Of a stretch of 64,000 nt of DNA, positions 28,745-39,932 are shown piece by piece. A program made the position numbers and the translations under genes. The notes under the pieces were generated by a model that was not told the origin of the DNA, searched no databases, and worked only from the letters and a program-made list of their open reading frames with translations. Numbering within the stretch: the stretch's first letter is position 1; the number at the start of each line of letters is the position of its first letter. The DNA is from Vibrio tasmaniensis (GTDB lineage Bacteria > Pseudomonadota > Gammaproteobacteria > Enterobacterales > Vibrionaceae). The stretch lies in contig NZ_AP025510.1 in NCBI RefSeq assembly GCF_024347635.1, positions 2,356,001-2,420,000 on the forward strand, written 5' to 3'.

Positions 28745-29821
28745 TTACGATTGATGTTCAGGATCATCGTCGAGAGCATGACTCGGTAAGGCATTCCAAA
28801 CCGCTTTCACCAACGTAGCAAGCGGGATAGCAAAGAACACGCCCCAGAACCCCCACAGTCCGCCAAACACCAAGACCGCTACAATAATCGCTACTGGGTG
28901 TAGGTTTACCGCTTCCGAGAAAAGAACCGGTACCAGCACGTTACCATCTAACGCTTGGATAATACCGTAAGCAAGAAGCAACCAATAAAACTGAGGTTCT
29001 AAGCCCCACTGGAACAGGCCAACAATCGCGACTGGAACGGTCACAGCCGCCGCACCGATGTAAGGAATCAATACCGAGAAACCAACCGCGACAGCCAGCA
29101 GTGCTGAATAACGTAAATCCAGAATCGCAAAAGTTACGTAGCTCACACCACCAACAATCAGGATTTCGAGCACCTTACCGCGAATGTAGTTTGAGATTTG
29201 TTGGTTCATTTCAACCCAAACCTTGGTCGCTAGACGACGGTTCTTAGGCAGAACACCACTTGCCATTCTGATCATCTCTTCTTTGTCTTTCAAAAGGAAG
29301 AAGATCAGCAGCGGTACAAGAATCAGGTAAACCGCAAGCGTCGCCAAACTAACAAGAGACGCTAAAGAGCCTTTCACAACGCTTTCGCCAAAGCCTAATG
29401 CTTTATTCTTCGCATTCGACATGACGGATTCAACAATCTGTAAGTTAGCTAATTCTGGGTAACGGTCGGGAATGGTCGCAATAAACTTTTGCAAGCTTCC
29501 GTACATGCTCGGGATATCATTAATGAGATTCCCCACTTGCTCCCAAATCGTTGGTACTAGACCAAACAACGCCAATAGCATCACGCTGAAGAACATCATG
29601 ATCACCAACATCACCGAGGGCGTTCTTGGAACACCGAGTCTTTGAAGTTGAGTAACCGGCCACTCAAGCAGGTAAGCCAACACAATAGCCACCAAAAGTG
29701 GAGCAATAAGGTGACCAAAGAAGTAGATCGTAATAAAGCCAAAGAGAATGATGGCAACCAAGCTGACAGCATGGGGATCAGAGAAACGTCGTTTATACCA
29801 ACGATTGACCATTTCAAGCAT
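28745..29821 (-). CDS. perM: PerM/AI-2E-family permease
   Basis: 358 residues from the ATG at 29821 (MLEMVNRWYKRRFSDPHAV), which lines up with E. coli PerM; the longer in-frame extension (to 29917) overlaps the upstream TusA-like gene in another frame and is rejected. About eight hydrophobic segments in the family pattern, with YLLEWPVTQLQRLGVPRTPS and the loop domain around 90-160. The substrate is not known; the family includes a proposed AI-2 exporter and Na+/H+ antiporters. It overlaps the end of the TusA-like gene. Confidence 0.88.
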   Translation of the reverse strand: MLEMVNRWYKRRFSDPHAVSLVAIILFGFITIYFFGHLIAPLLVAIVLAYLLEWPVTQLQRLGVPRTPSVMLVIMMFFSVMLLALFGLVPTIWEQVGNLINDIPSMYGSLQKFIATIPDRYPELANLQIVESVMSNAKNKALGFGESVVKGSLASLVSLATLAVYLILVPLLIFFLLKDKEEMIRMASGVLPKNRRLATKVWVEMNQQISNYIRGKVLEILIVGGVSYVTFAILDLRYSALLAVAVGFSVLIPYIGAAAVTVPVAIVGLFQWGLEPQFYWLLLAYGIIQALDGNVLVPVLFSEAVNLHPVAIIVAVLVFGGLWGFWGVFFAIPLATLVKAVWNALPSHALDDDPEHQS

Positions 29822-30053
29822 CTGACTGCAATTCCTTTTTAGTGACGAGGAGATGATAGTAATTAGAGCAAACCTCAGTGATGACGTCATAGGCTTGCAG
29901 AGACAAAAAAGTAACAATATCTTTCATCGAGCTATTATCAGAGACATAAATTGACAATGATTGCCCTACTTCTAACTTTACACTGTGACGCTTGGCTAAT
30001 AATAGTGCCATTGGACAGCGCTCTTGGCTTAAATCTAGAATATTAGGTGTCAT
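29814..30053 (-). CDS. TusA-like sulfur-carrier protein
   Basis: 79 residues with the TusA/SirA fold and the CPxx motif as ERCPMALLLAKR, the cysteine that holds persulfide sulfur. It could deliver sulfur for tRNA thiolation or another sulfur transfer. The E. coli TusA residues beyond the CP motif are only partly kept, so it may be a paralogue rather than TusA itself. It overlaps the start of the PerM-like gene by eight bases, which suggests coupled translation. Confidence 0.75.
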   Translation of the reverse strand: MTPNILDLSQERCPMALLLAKRHSVKLEVGQSLSIYVSDNSSMKDIVTFLSLQAYDVITEVCSNYYHLLVTKKELQSDA

Positions 30054-30231
30054 TCTTGAGCTCGATGCTTATTATAAGGGTCGTATTGTAATCTGTTTTT
30101 AAAAACGCGCCATCATTCATTCACCTTCCTTCATGATAGCGCACGTACTCGGCAAAGGTTACATCAGATAAAGAACCAATTTGCATTGCACTTGTCTTAC
30201 TGTCAGAAGAAACGGAGTATTACTGACTAAT

Positions 30232-31686
30232 ATGTTTAAACGCGCTCGCTCAATTGCTTGCTTATGCATCGCAGCTACATTAAGCACCCCAACGTTGGCA
30301 AATACCAATGGTTTGGAGCTACCCGATATCGGCACCGCTGCTGGCGGCACACTCACTATCGATCAAGAACTTATCTATGGTGATGCCTACATGCGCATCA
30401 TCAGAAGCAGCCAGCCTATCGTAAACGACCCTGTTCTAAACCAGTATATTGATACGCTTGGTCATCGCCTTGTCGCTAACGCAAATGATGTAAAGACACC
30501 TTTCCAGTTTTTTATGATCCGCGACCGCAACATCAACGCCTTCGCTTTCTTTGGTGGCTATGTTGCTTTGCACTCAGGCTTGTTCCTGCATGCACAATCT
30601 GAAAGTGAATTGGCTTCTGTATTAGCGCACGAAATCGCGCACGTTACCCAACGTCACTTAGCCCGTAGCATGGAAGATCAAGCTCGCCGCTCTCCTGCAA
30701 CCATCGCAGCACTAGCCGCTTCTGTATTATTAGCGATTGCAGCACCAGAAGCCGGTATCGCAGCCATCACTGCAACAACTGCTGGTAACATGCAAAGCCA
30801 AATAAACTACACCCGTAGTAATGAAAAAGAAGCCGACCGCTTTGGCATCAACACGCTTGCAAAAGCAGGGTTCGATGTAAACGCTATGCCACGTTTCTTT
30901 GGCCGCTTAGCTGATGAATACCGCTATGCGAGCACACCGCCACCAATGCTATTAACTCACCCGTTGCCTGAAGATCGAATCACAGACTCACGCGCTCGTG
31001 CTCGTAGCTATACACCACTAAAGCTGGCTCCATCACTGGATTACCATTTAGCTAGAGCCCGGATTGTTGCACGCTATGCGGGTATTAATAACGATGCAGC
31101 TCTTGATTGGTTTGAGCGCAAGCTGAAGAAAGCCCCCAAAGCCTTGGTTCCATCATTAGAATATGGGCAAGCACTGGTTTACCTAGATTCAAAAAAACTG
31201 GATAAAGCAGAACCGATTCTGACCAAACTGATGAATAGCGATCCAACCAACTTGTTTTATCTGGATGCTATTTCAGATCTGCACATTGAACAGAAAAAGC
31301 CTGAGATTGCGATTAAAGAATTGAAGTCAGCACTTGAGCGTCAACCAAACAACTCAGTTCTAACCATTAACTACGCCAATGCACTGATTGAAAATGAAGA
31401 CCTACAGGAAGCAGTCCGCGTATTGCAACGTTACACGCACGATAACCCGAACGACACCAATGGGTGGTACCTGCTTTCAAAGGCAAATACAAACCTTGGT
31501 AACAGCGACGAAGAACTGGCTGCTAGGGCAGAAATTTTGGCACTGCAAGCCAACTGGAACAAAGCGATTCAGTACTACACGCAGGCAAGCCAAATCGCGG
31601 AACTAGGCAGCCTAAAACAAGCACGTTATGACGCTCGAATCGACCAACTAATGATACAGCGCGAACGCTTCTTATCGTTGCAATAA
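30232..31686 (+). CDS. bepA: Periplasmic metalloprotease/chaperone BepA (YfgC), M48 family
   Basis: 484 residues from the ATG at 30232, giving a signal peptide (MFKRARSIACLCIAATLSTPTLA). The zinc site is HEIAH (about 136-140) with a downstream glutamate in SNEKEADRFG. The C-terminal half (about 305-470) is a TPR array. BepA degrades or helps assemble outer-membrane proteins such as LptD through the BAM complex. An in-frame TTG extension at 30181 would place 17 residues before the signal peptide and is less likely. Confidence 0.92.
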   Translation: MFKRARSIACLCIAATLSTPTLANTNGLELPDIGTAAGGTLTIDQELIYGDAYMRIIRSSQPIVNDPVLNQYIDTLGHRLVANANDVKTPFQFFMIRDRNINAFAFFGGYVALHSGLFLHAQSESELASVLAHEIAHVTQRHLARSMEDQARRSPATIAALAASVLLAIAAPEAGIAAITATTAGNMQSQINYTRSNEKEADRFGINTLAKAGFDVNAMPRFFGRLADEYRYASTPPPMLLTHPLPEDRITDSRARARSYTPLKLAPSLDYHLARARIVARYAGINNDAALDWFERKLKKAPKALVPSLEYGQALVYLDSKKLDKAEPILTKLMNSDPTNLFYLDAISDLHIEQKKPEIAIKELKSALERQPNNSVLTINYANALIENEDLQEAVRVLQRYTHDNPNDTNGWYLLSKANTNLGNSDEELAARAEILALQANWNKAIQYYTQASQIAELGSLKQARYDARIDQLMIQRERFLSLQ

Positions 31687-31809
31687 GTATATTGACTGGC
31701 AGCGAAGTTCATTGCCAAAATACAAAGAAAGCTCAACGTTACACAATAAGAAGCCACTCAGTTGGCTTCGACTGAACGATTAAATCAAAAATAATAATGA
31801 GGAAGAACC

Positions 31810-32160
31810 ATGTCTGTCGTGATTTATCATAACCCACGCTGCTCAAAGAGCCGTCAAACTCTCGAACTGCTTGAAGCAAACGGCGTACAACCAGAGGTGA
31901 TCAAATACCTAGATACGCCTTTGACTGTTGAACAGCTGAAAGTGCTTTTCACTCAGCTTGGTTTTGAGAGTGTTCGCGAGATGATGCGTACCAAAGAAGC
32001 GGATTACAAAGAAGCAAATCTTGGCGATGCATCAGTGACTGATGAAGATCTTTTCACTGCGATGGCAACGAATCCAAAACTGTTTGAACGCCCAGTGGTA
32101 GTTGCGAACAACAAAGCAAAAATTGGTCGTCCACCAGAACAAGTACTAGAGATTCTGTAA
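31810..32160 (+). CDS. arsC: Arsenate reductase, glutaredoxin-dependent (ArsC/YfgD)
   Basis: 116 residues. The catalytic cysteine lies in YHNPRCSKSRQTLELL, and the arginine triad region includes FERPVVV and an Arg near 60. It reduces arsenate to arsenite, or acts as the closely related YfgD. GAGGAAG precedes the ATG. Located between bepA and a WrbA-like gene; E. coli has yfgD next to bepA too. Confidence 0.9.
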   Translation: MSVVIYHNPRCSKSRQTLELLEANGVQPEVIKYLDTPLTVEQLKVLFTQLGFESVREMMRTKEADYKEANLGDASVTDEDLFTAMATNPKLFERPVVVANNKAKIGRPPEQVLEIL

Positions 32161-33194
<1,034 letters not shown>

Positions 33195-33247
33195 TATTGA
33201 TTCGATGTTTTTAAACTGAAAGGCTTTTAAACTGACCGCTTATAAAC

Positions 33248-33284
33248 AAAAAACCCTGCGAGACTTATCTTGCAGGGGTTTTTT
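33248..33284. terminator. Terminator between convergent DUF2069 and DUF2066 genes
   Basis: A-run, CCCTGC (33254-33259), 12-base loop, GCAGGG (33272-33277), then T-run; works in both directions. Confidence 0.7.
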
Positions 33285-33324
33285 CATGATTTCATATCGA
33301 TCTGTCTGTCATGTCGGTAGACGA

Positions 33325-34584
33325 TTACGAGCGAACCCATTCGTATACTAAGCTTGGCTTAGCGTGTACTGGTGCTGTGACTGGTAGCGCTTCCTCATCA
33401 GATTCACCTAGCGTCACCTCTGCTGTATTTGTTAGCTCAGCATCTGTAGATAACTCACTGCCTTTAATCACTTGAACGCTTGGCGTAGTTTCATTGCCCA
33501 TCGCATCAGTAACAACAGCAGAATCATCGCCTACAGACATAATGTTATCTTGCGCTTCAAATTCTGGGCTCACTTCAGGTTCGATATAAGACTCTTCAAC
33601 CTTCGCGACTTGGCGAATGCTTTCAACTTCTTGTTCAAACTCTTGTTGGGTCGATAACAAATGAATTCGGAACGTCACTTCATTGTTTTGAATTTGTAGA
33701 ATATCTAAGCTTGCCACCGAGTTTAGACGCTTCAGTGCATTCTCCAATTGGAAGAAGTCTTGAGCATTATTCAAACTGATAAACTGAGTTAAAATCGACT
33801 CTGATGATTCACTTGCTACAACAACAGCACTTTTGCCTGCGTAGTAGTTACTGATTTGATCAACCAATTTCTTAGAAGTCGTCGCACTGTTACCCGATAC
33901 CGAACCACTTACCGGTGATGTTGGTGCGCTCGTCAGTTGGTTTGGTTTTTGATCATACAAAGTCCAGCGTAATCCAGAAGACTGTGCCTTAATCACCAAA
34001 ACAGCATCAACAGGGTAACGTTGACTCGCGTTGCTAATCGGTGTGACAAAGCTGCCCCACAAATCCGAGGTAGCCACTCCCGTAACATCGTCAAAATCAC
34101 CAACAGGAAACATCAAAGGCAAACCGCGCTCTTTCGCATTGGTTTGTAAACCTGCCGCTAATTGTGAGTTGGAGTGTTCCCACACAATATTCTTGTCGTA
34201 GTTCTGCTCTTCCACCAGCCAAACAAGGATATTTGAGCGAGTATCAGGCCAATACGGTAATTGTGCTTGAGTCAGTAGTGAACGGATTTGGGCACCGTTA
34301 AAACGCATGCGCAATGTTGATTGGTCATTGCTTTCGCCAAAACTCATTTGAGACATGTACTGCGCACTCTTACGCATCGCCTTTTGAATCGTCTCATTCG
34401 AAGCTACATCCGTTTGGCCCGTCGCACGTATCAATACCTGCTCCATGCCAGTATTTCTTGCCACTTGTTCTGGTTGTTTGTCTTCAGCGTTAATCGCAAC
34501 TTCAGCACTAAAGATATCTACTTGAGTTAGGGCATAACTCGGAGAGGCTAATAGTCCCATCAACAACAATGCTATGTAGCGCAT
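33325..34584 (-). CDS. DUF2066-family periplasmic protein
   Basis: 419 residues from the ATG at 34584, with a clear signal peptide (MRYIALLLMGLLASPSYA). It contains a conserved N-terminal domain (about 20-190) with GMEQVLIRATGQTDVASN, and a low-complexity Ser/Thr/Glu-rich C-terminal third. DUF2066 family, function unknown, widespread in vibrios next to uraA. In E. coli hda lies in this region; it is absent here between arsC and uraA. Confidence 0.8.
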   Translation of the reverse strand: MRYIALLLMGLLASPSYALTQVDIFSAEVAINAEDKQPEQVARNTGMEQVLIRATGQTDVASNETIQKAMRKSAQYMSQMSFGESNDQSTLRMRFNGAQIRSLLTQAQLPYWPDTRSNILVWLVEEQNYDKNIVWEHSNSQLAAGLQTNAKERGLPLMFPVGDFDDVTGVATSDLWGSFVTPISNASQRYPVDAVLVIKAQSSGLRWTLYDQKPNQLTSAPTSPVSGSVSGNSATTSKKLVDQISNYYAGKSAVVVASESSESILTQFISLNNAQDFFQLENALKRLNSVASLDILQIQNNEVTFRIHLLSTQQEFEQEVESIRQVAKVEESYIEPEVSPEFEAQDNIMSVGDDSAVVTDAMGNETTPSVQVIKGSELSTDAELTNTAEVTLGESDEEALPVTAPVHAKPSLVYEWVRS

Positions 34585-34861
34585 ATTGATCCTAATATTC
34601 AAAGCTTGTGCCTTGATGATAAGCAACTATGGATTGAGGGGCAAGGTCGTTAGCACCCACTGTGTTTAATAACCACAAAATATCACCTGACCATGATAAA
34701 TCGTTCACTTGTAAACTGAATTTTTCTTATTTTGATAGAGATAAACATAACTAATATAAATAAATTTGATCTATCTGACATAGCAACCGATTGCCAAGTG
34801 ATAGAATCCCGCGAATTTTATTTTTCGCTTTTCATATAACGACCATTTTTAAGGACATAAC

Positions 34862-36100
34862 ATGAAAAATGCTCTGCAAGGTGCGCAAATGCTATTTGTC
34901 GCTTTTGGTGCACTTGTACTGGTGCCCCTGCTGACAGGCCTTGATCCCAACGTAGCGCTCTTTGGTGCAGGTATCGGTACCCTTTTATTCCAACTTATTA
35001 CACGCCGTTCAGTACCTATTTTCCTTGCGTCTTCTTTTGCATTCATCGCACCTATCATGTTTGGCATTCAAACTTGGGGTGTAGGTGCAACCATGGGCGG
35101 CCTTATGGCGGCAGGTGTTGTGTATGTATTAATGGGTGCCTTAATTAAGGTACGTGGTGTAGCCTTTATCCACAAACTGCTTCCCCCAGTCGTAGTTGGC
35201 CCTGTAATCATGGTGATCGGCTTAGGTCTTGCACCTGTTGCGGTAAATATGGCGCTAGGTAAAACGGGTGATGGCGCTGTTCAACTTATTGATGCAGACG
35301 CCGCGTTATGGATTTCTTCTATTTCATTACTGGTAACGATTGTCATCAGTGTGTTCTCGAAAGGCTTTCTTAAGCTACTGCCGATCTTCGGTGGTATTGT
35401 TGCAGGTTACGTAACGAGCTTGGTATACGGCGTCGTTGATTTTACCCCTGTCGCTCAAGCAGCTTGGTTAGCACTACCAAACTTCACAGCGCCAGAGTTC
35501 AACATCAACGCTATCTTCTTTATGGTGTTTGTGGCAATTGCGCCAGCCGTTGAGCACGTGGGCGACATGCTTGCTATCTCGAACGTAACCGGTAAAGACT
35601 ACCTTAAGAAGCCAGGCTTACACCGCACAATTACTGGTGACGGCGTGGCAACGATTGCTGCTTCTATGTTAGGTGCTCCACCAAATACAACCTACAGTGA
35701 AGTAACGGGAGCTGTAATGCTGACCAAAGCATTCAATCCAGTGATCATGACTTGGGCTGCAGTAACAGCGATTGTTCTAGCATTAGTAGGTAAGCTAGGC
35801 GCTCTATTACAAACGATCCCAGTTCCTGTGATGGGCGGCATCATGATTCTACTGTTTGGTTCAATCGCAACAGTTGGCCTAAACACTCTAATTCAGAACA
35901 AAGTTGACCTACACAAATCACGCAACCTTGTGATTGTCGGCATTACTTTAGTCTTCGGTATTGGCGGCATGGCATTTGGCATCGGTGACTTTAGTCTACA
36001 AGGTGTAAGCTTATGCGGCATCGTGGCAATTCTGCTTAACCTAGTTCTTCCAGAAGAGTTAGGCGATAACACTGTAGTAGATAAAGCTCAAATCGATTAA
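34862..36100 (+). CDS. uraA: Uracil permease (NCS2 family)
   Basis: 412 residues with about 14 hydrophobic segments and family motifs such as FVAIAPAVEHVGDMLAIS and GAPPNTTYSE. It imports uracil by proton symport; the upp product traps it as UMP. AAGGACATA precedes the ATG. It is convergent with upp here, whereas E. coli has upp-uraA in one operon. Confidence 0.94.
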   Translation: MKNALQGAQMLFVAFGALVLVPLLTGLDPNVALFGAGIGTLLFQLITRRSVPIFLASSFAFIAPIMFGIQTWGVGATMGGLMAAGVVYVLMGALIKVRGVAFIHKLLPPVVVGPVIMVIGLGLAPVAVNMALGKTGDGAVQLIDADAALWISSISLLVTIVISVFSKGFLKLLPIFGGIVAGYVTSLVYGVVDFTPVAQAAWLALPNFTAPEFNINAIFFMVFVAIAPAVEHVGDMLAISNVTGKDYLKKPGLHRTITGDGVATIAASMLGAPPNTTYSEVTGAVMLTKAFNPVIMTWAAVTAIVLALVGKLGALLQTIPVPVMGGIMILLFGSIATVGLNTLIQNKVDLHKSRNLVIVGITLVFGIGGMAFGIGDFSLQGVSLCGIVAILLNLVLPEELGDNTVVDKAQID

Positions 36101-36146
36101 TAAATCGGTAAGGGGAGATTCAAAAGAATCACAACCTAACAAGATC

Positions 36147-36180
36147 AAAAAAGGAGAGCATCGAATGCTCTCCTTTTTTA
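36147..36180. terminator. Bidirectional terminator between uraA and upp
   Basis: A 15-bp stem (36147-36161 with 36165-36179), CGA loop, A-run and T-run. Between convergent genes. Confidence 0.85.
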
Positions 36181-36240
36181 TTAATACGGTTAATTCAGCG
36201 AGTTAAAGGACTGTTTAAAGTCACTTAAGCTGAAGCCGAA

Positions 36241-36867
36241 TTACTTAGTACCGAAGATCTTATCACCAGCATCGCCAAGACCAGGAACAATGTAGCCCTT
36301 GTCGTTTAGCTTCTCATCGATTGCAGCAGTGTAAAGCTCAACATCTGGGTGCGCTTTTTCTAGTGCAGCGATGCCTTCAGGGGCAGCAACAAGTACCAGT
36401 ACTTTAAATACTTTACAGCCTTGCTCTTTTAGAAGGTCAAGAGTTGCAATCATAGAACCGCCAGTTGCTAACATTGGATCAACCACTAGAGCAATACGCT
36501 CATCAATGTTAGATGCCAGCTTGTTGAAGTATGGTACAGGCTCTAATGTTTCTTCGTCACGGTAGATACCCACGACACTGATTCGAGCACTTGGCATATG
36601 CTCTAAAACACCATCCATCATGCCTAGACCTGCACGTAGGATTGGCACTACTGTTACCTTTTTACCTTTAATTTGGTCAACTTCTACTGGGCCGTTCCAA
36701 CCATCAATAGTTACACGTTCAGTTTCAAAGTCTGATGTCGCTTCGTATGTTAGAAGGCTACCCACTTCTGTCGCTAGCTCACGAAAACGTTTAGTACTAA
36801 TGTCACCTTCACGCATCAGGCCAATTTTATGTTTTACTAGCGGGTGTTTCACTTCAACAACTTTCAT
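36241..36867 (-). CDS. upp: Uracil phosphoribosyltransferase
   Basis: 208 residues from the ATG at 36867 ([20 protein letters not shown]), the length of E. coli Upp; GGAG lies six bases before it. The TTG at 36882 would add five residues and overlaps that SD. The PRPP-binding motif is [11 protein letters not shown] and the uracil flap ends [13 protein letters not shown]. It makes UMP from uracil and PRPP in the salvage pathway. Divergent from purM with a PurR operator between them. Confidence 0.96.
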   Translation of the reverse strand: MKVVEVKHPLVKHKIGLMREGDISTKRFRELATEVGSLLTYEATSDFETERVTIDGWNGPVEVDQIKGKKVTVVPILRAGLGMMDGVLEHMPSARISVVGIYRDEETLEPVPYFNKLASNIDERIALVVDPMLATGGSMIATLDLLKEQGCKVFKVLVLVAAPEGIAALEKAHPDVELYTAAIDEKLNDKGYIVPGLGDAGDKIFGTK

Positions 36868-36955
36868 TTCCAACTCCGGCAATATTTAAACAAACCTGTA
36901 GATTATACACGAACTGTGGGGTTATTTCAGAATCTTTATTCTAATAAAAAAAACC

Positions 36956-36971
36956 GCGCAAACGTTTGCTC
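36956..36971. promoter_or_regulatory. PurR operator between upp and purM
   Basis: GCAAACGTTTGC (36958-36969) is a perfect palindrome and the core of the PurR box. It lies about 20 bases upstream of a TAGAAT (36990-36995) that fits a -10 element for purM, so it would overlap the -35 region. Confidence 0.85.
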
Positions 36972-37036
36972 TTGGTAATCAAGCCCTGTTAGAATAGCGC
37001 CGTTTTCACATCCAACTTAAGTTCGAGGACTATCCC

Positions 37037-38077
37037 GTGAGTGGTAATACTTCTTCTCTAAGCTACAAAGACGCTGGTGTTGATATCGACGCAGGTAATG
37101 CACTAGTAGACCGTATTAAAGGTGCTGTTAAACGCACTCGTCGCCCTGAAGTAATGGGCGGTATTGGTGGCTTTGGCGCCCTATGTGAACTTCCAACGAA
37201 ATACAAAGAGCCAGTACTTGTTTCAGGTACTGATGGTGTTGGTACTAAACTTCGCCTTGCTTTGGATCTGAAAAAACACGACACCATTGGTATCGACCTA
37301 GTGGCAATGTGTGTGAACGACTTAATCGTTCAAGGTGGTGAGCCGCTATTCTTCCTAGACTACTACGCAACAGGTAAGCTAGATGTAGATACAGCAGCAG
37401 ATGTTGTTTCTGGTATTGCTGAAGGCTGTGTTCAAGCTGGTTGTGCACTGATCGGCGGTGAAACGGCTGAAATGCCAGGTATGTACGAAGGTGATGACTA
37501 CGATGTAGCTGGCTTCTGTGTTGGTGTTGTAGAAAAAGCTGACATCATTGACGGCACTAAAGTAGCAGCAGGCGACGCACTTATCGCTGTTGGCTCAAGT
37601 GGTCCACACTCAAACGGTTACTCTTTAATTCGTAAAGTTCTAGAAGTTTCTGGTGCTGATAAGAGTGAAGAACTAGAAGGTCGCACTATCGGTGAGCACC
37701 TACTAGAACCAACTAAGATTTACATTAAATCAGCGCTTAAGATGATTGCTGAGCATGACATTCATGCTATCTCGCACATCACAGGTGGTGGTTTCTGGGA
37801 AAACATCCCTCGCGTACTTCCGGAAGGCACTAAAGCAGTGATTGACGGAAAGAGCTGGGAATGGCCTGCTATCTTCAACTGGCTACAAGAGAAAGGTAAC
37901 GTGGAGACATTTGAAATGTACCGCACTTTCAACTGTGGTGTAGGCCTAGTTGTTGCTCTACCTAAAGATCAAGCAGACGCTGCTGTTGAACTGCTGAAAG
38001 CCGAAGGCGAAAACGCTTGGGTTATCGGTGAGATCGCAAACGCTGAAGCTGGTGAAGAGCAAGTAGAAATCAAATAA
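37037..38077 (+). CDS. purM: Phosphoribosylformylglycinamidine cyclo-ligase (AIR synthetase)
   Basis: 346 residues, GTG start after CGAGGAC. AIR synthetase motifs: [53 protein letters not shown]. It closes the imidazole ring in purine synthesis using ATP. Directly preceded by a PurR operator and followed by purN, as in E. coli. Confidence 0.97.
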   Translation: MSGNTSSLSYKDAGVDIDAGNALVDRIKGAVKRTRRPEVMGGIGGFGALCELPTKYKEPVLVSGTDGVGTKLRLALDLKKHDTIGIDLVAMCVNDLIVQGGEPLFFLDYYATGKLDVDTAADVVSGIAEGCVQAGCALIGGETAEMPGMYEGDDYDVAGFCVGVVEKADIIDGTKVAAGDALIAVGSSGPHSNGYSLIRKVLEVSGADKSEELEGRTIGEHLLEPTKIYIKSALKMIAEHDIHAISHITGGGFWENIPRVLPEGTKAVIDGKSWEWPAIFNWLQEKGNVETFEMYRTFNCGVGLVVALPKDQADAAVELLKAEGENAWVIGEIANAEAGEEQVEIK

Positions 38078-38197
38078 GTGATGCATTCGCTTATTTAGTT
38101 AATAGATGAGGACCTAATGGTCCTCATTTTGCTATTAAGCCCACAGAAAACCTTGGTTTATGTAGGTACATTGTAAACAGTTCAGTTAATCAATCGC

Positions 38198-38884
38198 ATG
38201 ACCCACTCTATGAAAAACAGCCATTCTATGAATAACAGTCACTCTAAGAAAAACATCGTCGTTTTAGTCTCAGGAAGCGGAAGTAACTTGCAAGCAATTT
38301 TGGACGCCTGCGAGAGCAATATGATTGATGCTTCAGTTAAAGCTGTCTTCTCAAATAAAGCAGAAGCTTTTGGTTTAGAGCGAGCGAAAACCGCAGGTGT
38401 TGACGCACATTCTGTGAACCCAAAAAACTATGGTTCACGTGAAGAGTTCGATCATGAATTGATGATTCAGATCGATGCTTACCAGCCCGATTTAATCGTA
38501 CTTGCGGGATACATGCGTATCTTGAGTTCAGAATTTGTTCGTCACTATGCCGGTAAAATGGTCAACATCCACCCTTCCCTGTTACCTAAATACCCAGGCC
38601 TACACACCCACCAGCGTGCCATTGATGCACAAGACAAAGAGCACGGTACAAGCGTCCACTTTGTTACCGAAGAACTTGATGGTGGCCCTGTAATCTTGCA
38701 AGCTAAGGTGCCGGTATTTGAAGATGATGATGCTGACATGTTAGCAAGCCGAGTACTGACTCAAGAGCACTGTATTTACCCGATGGTTTGTAAATGGTTT
38801 GCTGAAGATCGTTTATCGATGGTAAACGGGAAGGCTGTCTTAGACGGTGAAACATTAGGTACACACGGTTACGCAGAAGAGTAA
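38198..38884 (+). CDS. purN: Phosphoribosylglycinamide formyltransferase
   Basis: 228 residues from the first ATG. The conserved part starts at KNIVVLVSGSGSNLQAIL and has NIHPSLLPKYPG and HGTSVHFV (catalytic Asn/His/Asp region). It transfers a formyl group from 10-formyl-THF to GAR. The first 20 codons are three near-copies of an 18-bp unit, so three ATGs (38198, 38210, 38228) are in frame; none has a good ribosome-binding site and the true start is uncertain. Confidence 0.95.
   Translation: MTHSMKNSHSMNNSHSKKNIVVLVSGSGSNLQAILDACESNMIDASVKAVFSNKAEAFGLERAKTAGVDAHSVNPKNYGSREEFDHELMIQIDAYQPDLIVLAGYMRILSSEFVRHYAGKMVNIHPSLLPKYPGLHTHQRAIDAQDKEHGTSVHFVTEELDGGPVILQAKVPVFEDDDADMLASRVLTQEHCIYPMVCKWFAEDRLSMVNGKAVLDGETLGTHGYAEE
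38204..38257 (+). repeat. Triplicated 18-bp unit at the 5' end of purN
   Basis: CACTCTATGAAAAACAGC (38204-38221), CATTCTATGAATAACAGT (38222-38239) and CACTCTAAGAAAAACATC (38240-38257). Each unit codes for six residues (HSMKNS, HSMNNS, HSKKNI), so changes in copy number would stay in frame. Confidence 0.85.
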
Positions 38885-38944
38885 TTAATAAGGTTGTTCT
38901 CCCAGAGTAAATCACGGAAGAATAAGCCTTAAAAAACAGAAAAC

Positions 38945-38997
38945 AAAAAGGCCGCTCACTGACTTATTAGTACAGTAAGCGGCCTTTTTTAATCAGG
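38945..38997. terminator. Terminator between purN and the YafJ-like gene
   Basis: AAAAGGCCGCTCACTG pairs with CAGTAAGCGGCCTTTT (one mismatch) around an 11-base loop, with an A-run and a T-run; convergent genes. Confidence 0.75.
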
Positions 38998-39019
38998 ACA
39001 AATAATAGTATCGACTAGA

Positions 39020-39865
39020 TTAGCTCAATGGTTCAGTAGGCGCTTGGCTTGCCACCTTCTTCGGAGCATAAGCGACATCTTCCAACGCTTGGTGGTTGTT
39101 GCCAATTAACTCTCCAAAATGAAACAGCGCGTATTCACCCGGCTTCATTCTAAACCACTCTTCATTGTCTGTTAGGGGCTGAGTTGCGACGACGGTTACC
39201 ACATCGTTGGGCGTAGTTTCTTCTTGGAAGTTAATCTCAACATCTTCATCAATCAGGCTCGCGTTACCAAAAGGAGCGCGTCTTGTTATCCAGTATAAAT
39301 GGTTCGTACAATAGTTCATCACGTACTCACCGTCACTGAGCAACATATTGAAAACACCTTTCTCTCGTAACTGGTCACAGCACTCAGCGACAAAGCGAAA
39401 CATACCTTCCATATCTTGAGGAGGTTCAGGAAAACGGTCTTCAAGTTGTTTCAACAACCAACAGAAAGAGAGTTCGCTGTCCGTCTCACCGACCGGTCTG
39501 AATCGACCACTAATCAGATCATCATAATCCGTTAGTTGACCATTGTGAGCAAAGGTCCAGTATCGTCCCCAAAGCTCACGAGTGAAAGGGTGAGTATTTT
39601 CTAGATTAACGCCACCACGGTTGGCTTGACGGATATGACTGACAACAGCTTGGCTCTTAATTGGGTAGTTTTGAACCAGCTCAGCGATCTTAGATTCACA
39701 GCTAGGATTAGGATCTTTAAATGTACGAAAGCCCTTTCCCTCATAGAAAGTAATACCCCAACCATCACGATGTGGACCTGTGTTGCCTCCACGTTGCATA
39801 AGGCCAGTAAAGCTAAAACAAATATCAGTTGGCACATTCGCGCTCATACCGAGCAATTCACACAT
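39020..39865 (-). CDS. Class II glutamine amidotransferase (YafJ-like)
   Basis: 281 residues starting MCELLGMSANVP, with Cys2 as the N-terminal nucleophile after Met removal. Ntn-hydrolase glutaminase motifs: RGGNTGPHRDGWGITFY, SHIRQANRGG and FAHNGQLTDYD. It is a glutaminase domain without a fused synthase, like E. coli YafJ; substrate unknown. It lies 67 bases downstream of gmhA on the same strand, as yafJ neighbours gmhA in E. coli. Confidence 0.88.
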   Translation of the reverse strand: MCELLGMSANVPTDICFSFTGLMQRGGNTGPHRDGWGITFYEGKGFRTFKDPNPSCESKIAELVQNYPIKSQAVVSHIRQANRGGVNLENTHPFTRELWGRYWTFAHNGQLTDYDDLISGRFRPVGETDSELSFCWLLKQLEDRFPEPPQDMEGMFRFVAECCDQLREKGVFNMLLSDGEYVMNYCTNHLYWITRRAPFGNASLIDEDVEINFQEETTPNDVVTVVATQPLTDNEEWFRMKPGEYALFHFGELIGNNHQALEDVAYAPKKVASQAPTEPLS

Positions 39866-39932
39866 GGTTTAATCTACTCCCTATTAAAACCAATGGAGCC
39901 ACAAACCTAGGCTCCAAATGTCTGTAAAACTA

